Assembly (NCBI RefSeq): GCF_000744105.1 | Contig: NZ_JQLH01000001.1 | Span: 558,001 to 622,000, forward strand | DNA length: 64,000 nt | Reading direction: 5' to 3' | Source: Maribacter forsetii DSM 18668 | Lineage (GTDB): Bacteria; Bacteroidota; Bacteroidia; Flavobacteriales; Flavobacteriaceae | Shown here: positions 43,159 to 51,857 of the stretch, piece by piece | How positions within the stretch are numbered: the stretch's first letter is position 1 | How the letters are laid out: every line of letters starts with the position of its first letter | Translations under genes and position numbers: made by a program | Notes under the pieces: model-generated | What the model saw: only the letters and a program-made list of their open reading frames with translations | Told to the model about the DNA's origin: nothing | Databases searched by the model: none

Positions 43159-45630
43159 TTATTTCTTCATCAATAGTGCAGCCATCTTTTTAATTCGATC
43201 AGCCAATTTTTCGCTCGATAATTTTTCGCGTCCCACACGTTCGGTAATTAAAGGGAAAGAAAATGGTGTGGGTTGGTCGCACGCCTTCCAAACGATTTCT
43301 TGTGTTGCAATTCGCTCTAAGGACAATCGTAAACGACCTTCTTCTAACTGGTGTTCAAAAGTCTCGGTAAAAGCTTGTTGAAATAACAAATTGTCTGGCT
43401 CATAATCTCTAAATACATCGAATAGCAATTGAGAACTACTTTGCAAATGCCTCATTTTTATTCCCTTTTTAGGATAGCCGGTAAAGACCATTCCACTAAT
43501 AATGGCAACATCCCTAAACCGTCGACGTGCCATTTCAGTAGCATTTAAGCTTTTTTGCAAATCATCTAACATATAATCTGTCGTAAACAGATCATTATCC
43601 AATACTTGCTGAATATCTATGGGTTGGTCTGATAAAAGTTCAAAACCGTAATCATTGAATGCTAATGAAAAAGTAATAGGGGAGAGCAAACTAATGCGAT
43701 AGCCCAGTAAACTTCCCATGGCTTCGTGTACAAAGCGACCTTCAAAAGGGTAGAAGAGGTGATGGTAGCCATCGCGAGTTTTAAAGGTTTCAATTAAAAA
43801 TTCCGATGGTTTGGGTACAATACTATCTCTTCGTTGTCGGTCAAAAAGAGGTTTCAATGCCCGTATTTCTGCAGATTGATTTTTTATAGGTTCACTAGAA
43901 CTGTATAATTCGTTTCTAAGTAACTCGGACATTTGGGCGGATAGTGTTAATCGGCTCCCCATCCAACTAGATATCTTATTGGTTTTTTTGTTCGAGTTTT
44001 TTACCTGAACGGTCATTTCCTTTATCCGAATGAATTCTAAGTTTCTGCCCGCAAACGTAAATACATCACCTCTATTTAGTTTAGAAATAAAGAATTCTTC
44101 AATAGATCCAATATAGCCTCCTTTTTGGTACTTGACAGATAAATTTACATCACCTACAATAGTGCCTATTTGAAAACGGTGACGCATTGCTACGCCTCTA
44201 TTATTCACTTTAAACTTGCCATCTTCTTCGATTTGTACTTTTTTGTACTCGTCATAACTCTGTAAACTCTGGCTGCCCATCACCAAAAAATTCAATAACC
44301 ATTGCCACTTTTCTTCAGTAAGTGCTTGGTAGCAAAATGTCTGCTTTATTTCTTGATAAATTTCTTTAGGATAGAATCCTTCAGAAATCGCCAAAGTGGT
44401 TAAGTATTGCAAGAGCACATCATAACTGTTGAGGTAGGGCATGCGGTCTTCAACGGTATTCTGCTTTACTGCTTTTTGCAATGCCGATGCCTCTATAAGT
44501 TCAATGGCATGCGTAGGTAAAAAATAGATAACACTTTCCTTGCCAGGTCTGTGACCGCTACGCCCTGCTCGTTGTAGAAATCGGGCAACCCCTTTTGGTC
44601 CGCCAATTTGAATTACAGTTTCTACGGGAGCAAAATCTACACCCAAGTCTAAACTAGAAGTACACACAACAGCTTTTAACTGTTCATTTCTAATGGCATT
44701 TTCTACCCAAACCCGTGTTTCTTTATTTATACTACCATGATGCATTGCCATTTCACCTGCATACTCAGGGTGTTTTTCCAGTATTTTCTGAAACCAAATT
44801 TCGCACTGACTTCTAGTATTTGTAAAAAGTAGAGTGGTTTTGCTATTATTGATGATAGGTATTACATCTTCTAACAAATGTAGCCCCAAATGCCCACGCC
44901 AAGGAAAGGTTTCCATCTTTTTAGGAATAATACTTTTTACCGTAATTTTTTTATTGATGTTGGCTTTAATGAGAACGGAATTTTCAAGAGTTTGAGATTC
45001 AATACCTAGTAGTACATCTCGTGCTTGTTCTAAATTACCTATAGTTGCGGAAATTCCCCAAATGCGTAATTGTGGTGAGACATTTTTTAAGCGAGATAGT
45101 GCAAGCTCCATTTGTACACCCCGTTTGGTACCGAGAATCTCGTGCCACTCATCAACGACAATTGCCGAACAGTCTTTAAAAATTTTCTCATAACCTTTTG
45201 ATGCTAAAAGTAGTTGTAGGCTTTCTGGTGTAGTGATCAGCAAATCTGGCATTTGCTTTTTTTGCTTCGCGCGTTCTTTCGTGGTGGTATCACCAGACCG
45301 AATACCAACGGTCATTTGCGTGCCTAAATCTAAGGTAATACGTTCTGCGGATTGTTTAATTTCTTGGGATAACGCACGTAGTGGTGTAATCCAAATTGCT
45401 TTTAATCCCTTTTTGTGCTTTGTCTTATAGTTAGGATTATTCTTAATGTAATTCAATACAATAGGAAACCACAATGCATAAGTTTTACCACTACCTGTTG
45501 GTGCATTTAGGAGTCCGTTTTTACCCTGTAGAAATGCCTTCCAAGTATCTTTTTGGAATTTAAACGGTTTCCAATTTTGTTCTTGAAACCAATTTTCGGC
45601 GATATCGTATAGTTCTTGTCTTTTTACCAT
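43159..45630 (-). CDS. Ligase-associated DEXH-box (Lhr-like) helicase
   Basis: An 823-residue superfamily 2 helicase of the Lhr type, cassette member. Motifs: Walker A NAPTGSGKTYALWFP near residue 40, ITPLRALSQEIK (Ia), TTPESLQLLL (Ib), VDEWHEILGTKRG (II, DEWH), GISATIGN (III), CTSSLDLGVDF (V) and RFLQRAGRSGHRPG (VI). The C-terminal half (about 450-823) carries winged-helix and beta-barrel parts typical of Lhr core proteins. The ATG at 45630 is preferred over a TTG at 45639. A REP-like repeat reaches into this start codon. It unwinds DNA or DNA:RNA during repair. Confidence 0.93.
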   Translation of the reverse strand: MVKRQELYDIAENWFQEQNWKPFKFQKDTWKAFLQGKNGLLNAPTGSGKTYALWFPIVLNYIKNNPNYKTKHKKGLKAIWITPLRALSQEIKQSAERITLDLGTQMTVGIRSGDTTTKERAKQKKQMPDLLITTPESLQLLLASKGYEKIFKDCSAIVVDEWHEILGTKRGVQMELALSRLKNVSPQLRIWGISATIGNLEQARDVLLGIESQTLENSVLIKANINKKITVKSIIPKKMETFPWRGHLGLHLLEDVIPIINNSKTTLLFTNTRSQCEIWFQKILEKHPEYAGEMAMHHGSINKETRVWVENAIRNEQLKAVVCTSSLDLGVDFAPVETVIQIGGPKGVARFLQRAGRSGHRPGKESVIYFLPTHAIELIEASALQKAVKQNTVEDRMPYLNSYDVLLQYLTTLAISEGFYPKEIYQEIKQTFCYQALTEEKWQWLLNFLVMGSQSLQSYDEYKKVQIEEDGKFKVNNRGVAMRHRFQIGTIVGDVNLSVKYQKGGYIGSIEEFFISKLNRGDVFTFAGRNLEFIRIKEMTVQVKNSNKKTNKISSWMGSRLTLSAQMSELLRNELYSSSEPIKNQSAEIRALKPLFDRQRRDSIVPKPSEFLIETFKTRDGYHHLFYPFEGRFVHEAMGSLLGYRISLLSPITFSLAFNDYGFELLSDQPIDIQQVLDNDLFTTDYMLDDLQKSLNATEMARRRFRDVAIISGMVFTGYPKKGIKMRHLQSSSQLLFDVFRDYEPDNLLFQQAFTETFEHQLEEGRLRLSLERIATQEIVWKACDQPTPFSFPLITERVGREKLSSEKLADRIKKMAALLMKK

Positions 45631-45654
45631 TGCGAGCAAAGCGAAGCAATCTGT
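45628..45654. repeat. Partial REP-like repeat overlapping helicase start
   Basis: CATTGCGAGCAAAGCGAAGCAATCTGT shares GAAGCAATCTGT and the CATTGCGAG-type end with the hairpin element at 13100-13168 (on its minus strand), and matches a repeat widespread in bacterial chromosomes. Its CAT is the reverse complement of the helicase ATG. On the gene strand it also reads TCGCTTTG, one mismatch from a -7 box, six bases before the ATG. Confidence 0.5.
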
Positions 45655-45680
45655 TTATATAAGTTATTTTTTCGTATTGT

Positions 45681-47294
45681 TTAGTTGGGTATTAGCGCCT
45701 CTAAATCTGATAGCGTATTTGCTTCATGAATGTTCTTATCTTTTCGCCATCGTAACATTCTGGGAAAACGAGTGGCTATTCCACTTTTATGTCGTTTAGA
45801 TAATGCTATACCTTCAAAAGCAATTTCAAAAACGTGATGTGGTGTAACACTTCTTACAGGTCCAAATCTTTCTAGCGTATTTTTCTTTATCCATGCATCA
45901 AGCTTTCTAAATTCCGCATCTGTTAATCCGGAATAAGCCTTTGCAAAAGTTACCAGTTCTTTTTCTCCTTCCTCGTTGTCTTTCCAAAGGGCAAAGGTAT
46001 AATCTGTAAAGAGATTACTGCGCCTTCCATGTCCTCTCATGGCATAGGTAAGTACGGCGTCAATAGTTAACGGGTCAACTTTCCATTTCCACCAGTCACC
46101 CTTTTTTCGTCCTACTAAATAAGGAGAATCTTTTCTTTTTAGCATCAATCCCTCGCTATGCATTTCACGAGAGCGATCTCTTTCTTGTGCCAACTCATCC
46201 CATGATTTAAAATGCATTGTTTCAGAAATGTGAAGCGGTATTTCGTTTTGGCTACGTTCGGTGATATCGTTAAACATTTTCTCTAAAATCTCCCTGCGCT
46301 TCATAAAAGGTAACTGTCGAATGTCTTTTCCTTCCCATTCTAAAAGGTCATAGACTTTTAAAATAACAGGCACTTTTTTCATAAGCGCCGCGGTTACATT
46401 CTTACGCCCAATACGAGTTTGTAAATCGTTAAATGTTCCAATTGTTTCTTTAGGATAAGGAAGAATTTCGCCATCAATAACAGTACCATTGGGAATTACG
46501 CTTATAAATTTTTCAAATTCGGGATACTTATCCGTTACCAATTCTTCACCACGGCTCCACACAAAAAGTTCATCATTTCTAAGGATAACTTGTGAGCGGA
46601 TGCCATCCCATTTATGTTCAGCAGACCAGTCATGAATATCGCCTAAGTCAGAAGCTTCACCTTCTATTGCATAGGCTAAATAAAATGGGTAGGGTTTAGA
46701 TAGGTAATCACTTTCATTTTCTTCAAGAACCAATTGCTGAAAAGATATAGTGTTCGGGTCCCAATTTCCCATAAGTTTATAGGCTAGTATATCTTCATCT
46801 ATTTCGGTAGCTTTGGCTAATGCCCGGGTCATTAATTTTTGACTTACACCAATTCTGAAACCGCCAGTTATCAATTTTGTAAATACAAAACGTTCATAGT
46901 AGTTTAATACTTTCCAGTTTTCATATAGGTACCTTTTCTTTTCTTCATCCGTCTTCTTTTTTAAAGCGATCATTTCTTGCAGAAATACCGTTAGGCTTTT
47001 ATCTGATGACTCATTTGCTGCAGGAATGACCAATGCTATGGTCTCGGCTAGATCACCTACAATATGATAACTCTCTTCAAATAACCACAGGGGTATATTT
47101 GCCAATTCTGAAGCCCAAGTTCTTAAAAGAGTGGTGTTGACAGGTCTTGGTGGTCTTCTATGAGATAAAATAGCTATTGTCCATACCTTATCGGCATCGT
47201 TGGCTTTTAAAAAGTAATCGGTCAACGCTTGAACCTTAACCGTAGTTTTATTGGTGCTATCTAGTGTCTTTATGAGCTGGGCGAAATTTTTCAT
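45681..47294 (-). CDS. ATP-dependent DNA ligase (ligase-associated cassette)
   Basis: A 537-residue ATP-dependent DNA ligase. The N-terminal domain (about 1-200) resembles that of archaeal/eukaryotic LigI. The nucleotidyltransferase motif I is SAEHKWDGIRSQ, with the AMP-accepting lysine K228. Motif III FVWSRGEELVTDKYPEF, motif IV TVIDGEIL, and motif V with LMLKRKDSPYLVGRKKGDWWKWK follow, then an OB fold ending in the HVFEIAFEGIALSKRHKSG region. Its start overlaps the exonuclease stop by four bases (ATGA). It seals nicks made or cleaned up by the other cassette members, separate from the essential NAD-dependent LigA. Confidence 0.94.
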   Translation of the reverse strand: MKNFAQLIKTLDSTNKTTVKVQALTDYFLKANDADKVWTIAILSHRRPPRPVNTTLLRTWASELANIPLWLFEESYHIVGDLAETIALVIPAANESSDKSLTVFLQEMIALKKKTDEEKKRYLYENWKVLNYYERFVFTKLITGGFRIGVSQKLMTRALAKATEIDEDILAYKLMGNWDPNTISFQQLVLEENESDYLSKPYPFYLAYAIEGEASDLGDIHDWSAEHKWDGIRSQVILRNDELFVWSRGEELVTDKYPEFEKFISVIPNGTVIDGEILPYPKETIGTFNDLQTRIGRKNVTAALMKKVPVILKVYDLLEWEGKDIRQLPFMKRREILEKMFNDITERSQNEIPLHISETMHFKSWDELAQERDRSREMHSEGLMLKRKDSPYLVGRKKGDWWKWKVDPLTIDAVLTYAMRGHGRRSNLFTDYTFALWKDNEEGEKELVTFAKAYSGLTDAEFRKLDAWIKKNTLERFGPVRSVTPHHVFEIAFEGIALSKRHKSGIATRFPRMLRWRKDKNIHEANTLSDLEALIPN

Positions 47295-48316
47295 ATGGCT
47301 GCAGTAGATTTTGAAGCCAGTGCGGTTTCGTTTTCTTCTTCACCGTATTGTGTAGCTTCAGTTCGTGCATCATAACCTTGTTCTCGCAAATATTTGGAGA
47401 ATATATCTGTGTACCCGTGTGTGCAGATAATTTTTTCCGCTCCTGTTGCTTCAATACTTTGTAGAAGTCCAGGCCAATCGCAATGATCACTTAATACAAA
47501 ACCTTTATCTATGGCTCTTCTTCTGCGAGCTCCTCTAAAGGTCATCCATCCGCTTGCGGAAGCAGTTACATAAGGTACCATTTTTCTGATCCAAGTACTG
47601 CCATGTGCACTTGGCGGTGCTAATACAATATTGCCCAGTAATTGCTCTTTTTTTGTTTCCCTGGTAATCAAAGTCGTTTTTGGAAAATCTACAAGAGGGC
47701 GCAATACCTCTGTCATATTTTCAATGGCGCCATGGGTGTAAATTTCACCAATGTCCGTATTTAAATATTTTAATAGACGCTGCGCCTTACCTAAACTATA
47801 GCCAAAAAGTATAGAGGTTTTGCCTTCAGCTTTATTTTCTGCCCACCAATTATTTATGTTCTCTAGCACTTCTGCTTGTGGCGTCCATTTAAATGCAGGA
47901 AGTCCAAAAGTACATTCGGTAATAAAGGTGTCGCATTTTATGGGTTCGTACGGAGTAGAAATGCCATCATTTTCGGTTTTATAATCGCCTGTAAACACCC
48001 AAACCTCACCTTTATGTTCTACACGTATTTGAGATGAGCCAATAATATGACCAGCTGGATGAAGACTAAAAGTTACATTATTAATGATAAATGTTTCTCC
48101 CCATTCCTTTCCGGTAACATTAATTTCTCCTAATCTGTGTAGAATAATAGGAACATTTTTATGATGTGTTATATACTTTTTATGACCATATCTACTATGG
48201 TCTGCATGACCGTGTGATATTATGGCATGGTCAACGGGTTTCCATGGGTCTAGGTATACACCGGCTTTTTCGCAATAGATACCATTGCTAGTAAATTGTA
48301 ATAGAGGAGTTTTCAT
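47291..48316 (-). CDS. Ligase-associated DNA damage response exonuclease
   Basis: A 341-residue metallo-beta-lactamase-fold nuclease related to the SNM1/Artemis/CPSF group. The metal signature is ISHGHADHSRYG, with later LHPAGHIIGSSQIRVE, FTGDYKTENDG and the ECTFGLP block. SDHCDWPGLLQSIEATGAEKIICTHGYTD is the C-terminal region conserved in the cassette family. It probably trims DNA ends before the ligase acts. First gene of the set, with 104 bases upstream. Confidence 0.93.
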   Translation of the reverse strand: MKTPLLQFTSNGIYCEKAGVYLDPWKPVDHAIISHGHADHSRYGHKKYITHHKNVPIILHRLGEINVTGKEWGETFIINNVTFSLHPAGHIIGSSQIRVEHKGEVWVFTGDYKTENDGISTPYEPIKCDTFITECTFGLPAFKWTPQAEVLENINNWWAENKAEGKTSILFGYSLGKAQRLLKYLNTDIGEIYTHGAIENMTEVLRPLVDFPKTTLITRETKKEQLLGNIVLAPPSAHGSTWIRKMVPYVTASASGWMTFRGARRRRAIDKGFVLSDHCDWPGLLQSIEATGAEKIICTHGYTDIFSKYLREQGYDARTEATQYGEEENETALASKSTAAI

Positions 48317-48388
48317 AGCAATGTCAAGTTACAAATTATGATTACAAACAAAGTTGATGACAATAGAAACTATGACCTCTAAAAAAAT

Positions 48389-48396
48389 TATATTTG
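48389..48396 (+). promoter_or_regulatory. Promoter -7 box TATATTTG for TerB-like gene
   Basis: TATATTTG is a perfect match to TAnnTTTG and lies 23 bases before the ATG at 48420. The -33 region lacks a clear TTTG. Confidence 0.5.
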
Positions 48397-48419
48397 CTCA
48401 AATAATTAAAAAATAAAAT

Positions 48420-48842
48420 ATGTCTTTTGCAGATTTATATACAAGTGGGGAGCATAGAAGAAATTTGGCTCACTTTGCCGCTTTAGCAACTTTAGCTTCA
48501 GTTGACGGTGAAATTAGTACAGAGGAGAAAAAAATGTTGGATCGTTTTGCAACGAAACTGGATATTACGAGATCTGAGTACGAAGAGGTGATAAAAAAAG
48601 AAAACAAGTACCCAATTGATTCTACATCTGATTCTGAAAAGAGGCTAGAGCGTTTATTCGATTTATTCAGAATTGTATATTCTGATCACGAAATTGATGA
48701 TGAAGAAAGAATTTTAATAAAAAAATACGCTATAGGATTAGGTTTTACAGGAGAGAAGGCTGATAAAGTTATTGAACGTTCTGTAGCCATATTTGGTGGT
48801 AAATTCGATTTTGAAGATTATTTGTATCTTCTTAGTAAATAA
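48420..48842 (+). CDS. TerB family protein (copy 4, longer)
   Basis: A 140-residue TerB-like protein, more distant from the three small copies at 34344-36695. It carries TLASVDGEISTEEKKMLDRF and IVYSDHEIDDEERILIKKYA, the two Asp-rich helix-loop elements. The longer middle and C-terminal helices match the DjlA-N/TerB fold. No signal peptide. Single gene with its own promoter and a strong terminator. Function unknown. Confidence 0.82.
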   Translation: MSFADLYTSGEHRRNLAHFAALATLASVDGEISTEEKKMLDRFATKLDITRSEYEEVIKKENKYPIDSTSDSEKRLERLFDLFRIVYSDHEIDDEERILIKKYAIGLGFTGEKADKVIERSVAIFGGKFDFEDYLYLLSK

Positions 48843-48863
48843 AAACCTATAATATTTAGAAAT

Positions 48864-48893
48864 AAAAAAGGGAGCAATTTGCTCCCTTTTTTT
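48864..48893. terminator. Bidirectional intrinsic terminator
   Basis: AAAAAAGGGAGC-AATTT-GCTCCCTTTTTTT hairpin with A- and T-runs. It lies at the end of the TerB-like gene and overlaps the stop region of the convergent fructose-bisphosphatase gene by two bases. Confidence 0.9.
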
Positions 48894-49902
48894 AATGATA
48901 TTTATTTAAAAATTCTTGTAGTTTTTCAACCATGTTTCTACTTCCGCAGAAAAACGGAACCCGTTGGTGAAGCTCTGTTGGTTCAATATCCATGATTCGG
49001 TTTTTACCGCCAATAGCCAATCCGTTTGCTTGTTCGGCTAAAAAAGCCATAGGGTTACATTCATATAGTAATCTAAGTTTACCACTTTGGCTAACACTAC
49101 TCTTTGGGTACATGTAAATACCACCTTTGATCATGTTTCTATGAAAGTCAGATACTAAAGAGCCTATATACCTAGAAGTATAAGGTCTGTCATCTTCCTC
49201 CATTTGGCAATACTTGATATAATCTTTTACACCTTGATGAAAATGCACGTAGTTACCTTCGTTTACAGAATAGATTCTGCCATTTTCTGGAAACTTCATG
49301 TTTGGGTGAGATAGATAGAACGTACCTAATGCCGGGTTCAAAGTAAAGCCGTTTACACCATCACCTGTTGTATAAACTAACATGGTAGAGGTGCCATAGA
49401 CTACATATCCTGCAGCAACTTGTTTGTTACCAGGTTGTAGAAAATCTTCCATAGTTACTGGTGTACCTACCGGAGTTACACGTCTGTAAATAGAAAAAAT
49501 AGTACCTACGGAAACGTTTACATCAATATTAGAAGAACCATCTAAAGGATCAATAAGAACTACATATTTATTTTGATGATTTTCATCGTTACTATTAATG
49601 CTGATGAAGCTATCTTCTTCTTCAGATGCAATACCACATACAATTTCTCTATTTTTTAATGTTTGAATGAATTTATCATTAGCAAATAGATCTAATTTCT
49701 GCTGGTCTTCGCCTTGTATGTTGGTTTCACCAACTCCGCCCAGAATATCGATTAGTCCTGCTTTGCTAACTTCGTGGTTAACTACTTTAGCGGCTAATCT
49801 AATAGCATTAATAAGTTTTGATAATTCACCTGAAGAGTATTGAAATGAATCTTGATTTTCAATAATAAACTCGCCTAGGGTCTGATTTCTTTTTGGAGAC
49901 AT
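48892..49902 (-). CDS. fbp: Class I fructose-1,6-bisphosphatase
   Basis: A 336-residue gluconeogenic enzyme removing the C1 phosphate of fructose-1,6-bisphosphate. Metal-binding blocks: CGIASEEEDSFI and LIDPLDGSSNIDVNVSVGTIF (DPLDGSS near residue 120). The substrate region is GSLVSDFHRNMIKGGIYMYPKSS, with GKLRLLYECNPMAFLAEQANGLA near the end. Length is normal for class I. Cytoplasmic, monocistronic, divergent from the GNAT gene at 50011. Confidence 0.95.
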   Translation of the reverse strand: MSPKRNQTLGEFIIENQDSFQYSSGELSKLINAIRLAAKVVNHEVSKAGLIDILGGVGETNIQGEDQQKLDLFANDKFIQTLKNREIVCGIASEEEDSFISINSNDENHQNKYVVLIDPLDGSSNIDVNVSVGTIFSIYRRVTPVGTPVTMEDFLQPGNKQVAAGYVVYGTSTMLVYTTGDGVNGFTLNPALGTFYLSHPNMKFPENGRIYSVNEGNYVHFHQGVKDYIKYCQMEEDDRPYTSRYIGSLVSDFHRNMIKGGIYMYPKSSVSQSGKLRLLYECNPMAFLAEQANGLAIGGKNRIMDIEPTELHQRVPFFCGSRNMVEKLQEFLNKYH

Positions 49903-49983
49903 TTTTTAGTTTATGGTTATATACAAATATCGTGTATTTTGTTAAACGTTTCATTTTCATTTTAATTACATTTTTTAAATTTA

Positions 49984-49991
49984 TAACTTTG
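49984..49991 (+). promoter_or_regulatory. Promoter -7 box TAACTTTG
   Basis: TAACTTTG matches TAnnTTTG and lies 19 bases before the GNAT ATG at 50011. It may drive the GNAT-aspartate kinase pair. Confidence 0.48.
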
Positions 49992-50010
49992 TGTTTTATT
50001 TGTAACAATT

Positions 50011-50493
50011 ATGAATTATACAATTAGAGTTGCCCAGAGAGAAGATATGAAGCAAGTGCTTCAATTAATTCAAGAATTAGCCACTTTTGAGAAGGAAGAT
50101 GATGCAGTAGAGGTAAGTGTGCAAGATTTGGAGGAAGACGGATTTGGTAAACAGAAGTTGTTTCATTGTTTTGTTGCAGAAAAGAGTGATAAAATTGTTG
50201 GTATGGCTTTAGTATACCCAAGATATTCTACCTGGAAAGGTCCTGTAATACATTTAGAGGACTTAATCGTCACCAAAGAAATGCGTGGTACTGGTCTAGG
50301 TACCGCACTGCTAAACGAGGTAGTTAAATATGGTGATGAATTAGGAGTGAAGAGGATAAGCTGGGAGGTAATAGATTGGAACGAGCCTGCCATTGGTTTC
50401 TATGAAAGTAAAGGGGCTAATGTCATGAGAGATTGGGATGTGGTTCAATTGGATGAAACCGGAATAAAGGAGTACTTAAGCGCATTGGCTTAA
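50011..50493 (+). CDS. GNAT-family N-acetyltransferase
   Basis: A 160-residue acetyltransferase of the diamine/polyamine-like GNAT branch. It opens IRVAQREDMKQVLQLIQELATFEK, has the acetyl-CoA loop EDLIVTKEMRGTGLGTALLNEVV (R-x-x-G-x-G variant RGTGLG) and ends with WEVIDWNEPAIGFYESKGA. Length and motifs fit spermidine/diamine N-acetyltransferase relatives, though the acceptor is unproven. The aspartate kinase start follows 36 bases later on the same strand. Confidence 0.88.
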   Translation: MNYTIRVAQREDMKQVLQLIQELATFEKEDDAVEVSVQDLEEDGFGKQKLFHCFVAEKSDKIVGMALVYPRYSTWKGPVIHLEDLIVTKEMRGTGLGTALLNEVVKYGDELGVKRISWEVIDWNEPAIGFYESKGANVMRDWDVVQLDETGIKEYLSALA

Positions 50494-50529
50494 TTAAAAA
50501 AGAACAAAAAATTTAGATAGATATTGAGT

Positions 50530-51777
50530 ATGAGGGTTTTTAAATTTGGAGGAGCATCTGTTAAAAATGCAGATGCTGTTAAAAATGTAGTGAAGGTTTT
50601 GCAAGAAGTAGGGTATGAAAATACGTTATTGGTTGTTTCGGCAATGGGGAAGACCACCAATGCTATGGAAGATATCATAAACGCCTATTTTGAAGATAAA
50701 AAAGAAATACCGTCTAAGGTCGCTGAGATGGTAGATTACCATTTAGGTATTATTTCAGAATTATTTCCTAATGCACAGCACGCTATTTACAAGGAAATAA
50801 AAGTATTGGTCGATGAGATTAACGGATTTTTAGTTTGGAATAAATCGCCCAACTATAATTTTGTTTACGATCAAATTGTTGGCTACGGAGAATTACTTTC
50901 TACCACTATAATCAGTGCCTATTTTAAAGAAGTTGGTATTACAAATAATTGGTTAGATGTACGAAACTTCATTAAAACCGATAGTAATTATAGAGATACC
51001 ACTGTAGATTGGGAGCGTACACAAGAGAACGTTACTAAAATTGATCAAAAGGTGTTGAACATAACACAGGGTTTCTTAGGTAGTGATGATAACAACTTTA
51101 CTACGACATTAGGTCGTGAAGGATCGGATTATTCCGCAGCTATATTGGCGTATTGTTTAAATGCGGATTCTGTAACCATTTGGAAGGATGTACCTGGCGT
51201 TTTAAATGCAGACCCAAGATATTTTGAGGAAACACAATTGCTTAATAATATCTCTTACAGAGAAGCTATTGAATTGGCATTCTACGGTGCATCGGTTATT
51301 CACCCAAAAACATTACAACCATTACAACGTAAGGAGATTCCGCTTCATGTAAAATCTTTCGTTAATCCTAAAGGTAAAGGAACAACGGTAGGTAAGGGAG
51401 TTGGTATAGAACCAAAAGTTCCTTGTTTCATCGTTAAGAAGAATCAGGTATTAATGAAATTATCATCGCTAGATTTCTCTTTTATAGTAGAAGACAGTAT
51501 TAGCGAACTTTTTAAATTGTTTCATCAGCATAAAATTAAGGTAGACTTAATCCAGAATTCCGCTATTAGTTTTTCTGTTTGTATCGACAATAAATTTGGA
51601 GGCTTAGAAAAACTTTTACAACAATTGAAAAGTAAGTTTAAAGTTGCTCATCATGAAAATGTATCCTTGTATACCATTAGGCACTTTAATACTAAAGCGC
51701 TAGAATCATTACAGAACGGGCATGAGTTGTTATTGGAGCAACGCGGTACGGAAACTGTTCAGCTAGTAGTGAAGTAA
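50530..51777 (+). CDS. lysC: Aspartate kinase (monofunctional)
   Basis: A 415-residue aspartokinase starting aspartate-derived amino acid synthesis (Lys, Thr, Met, diaminopimelate). N-terminal MRVFKFGGASVKNADAVKNV is the K-F-G-G phosphate site. TTLGREGSDYSAAILAYCL and WKDVPGVLNADPRYF are the ATP and aspartate sites. SYREAIELAFYGASVIHPKTLQPL leads into two C-terminal ACT domains that would feel feedback amino acids. I use the ATG at 50530 rather than the TTG at 50524. It is monofunctional, not fused to homoserine dehydrogenase. Confidence 0.92.
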   Translation: MRVFKFGGASVKNADAVKNVVKVLQEVGYENTLLVVSAMGKTTNAMEDIINAYFEDKKEIPSKVAEMVDYHLGIISELFPNAQHAIYKEIKVLVDEINGFLVWNKSPNYNFVYDQIVGYGELLSTTIISAYFKEVGITNNWLDVRNFIKTDSNYRDTTVDWERTQENVTKIDQKVLNITQGFLGSDDNNFTTTLGREGSDYSAAILAYCLNADSVTIWKDVPGVLNADPRYFEETQLLNNISYREAIELAFYGASVIHPKTLQPLQRKEIPLHVKSFVNPKGKGTTVGKGVGIEPKVPCFIVKKNQVLMKLSSLDFSFIVEDSISELFKLFHQHKIKVDLIQNSAISFSVCIDNKFGGLEKLLQQLKSKFKVAHHENVSLYTIRHFNTKALESLQNGHELLLEQRGTETVQLVVK

Positions 51778-51857
51778 TTTCAACATCATTGCAATAATTT
51801 TAATAGGTACCTACAAGGGCTATTTTCCTATATTTACAGTCTAATCGATGATGATTT

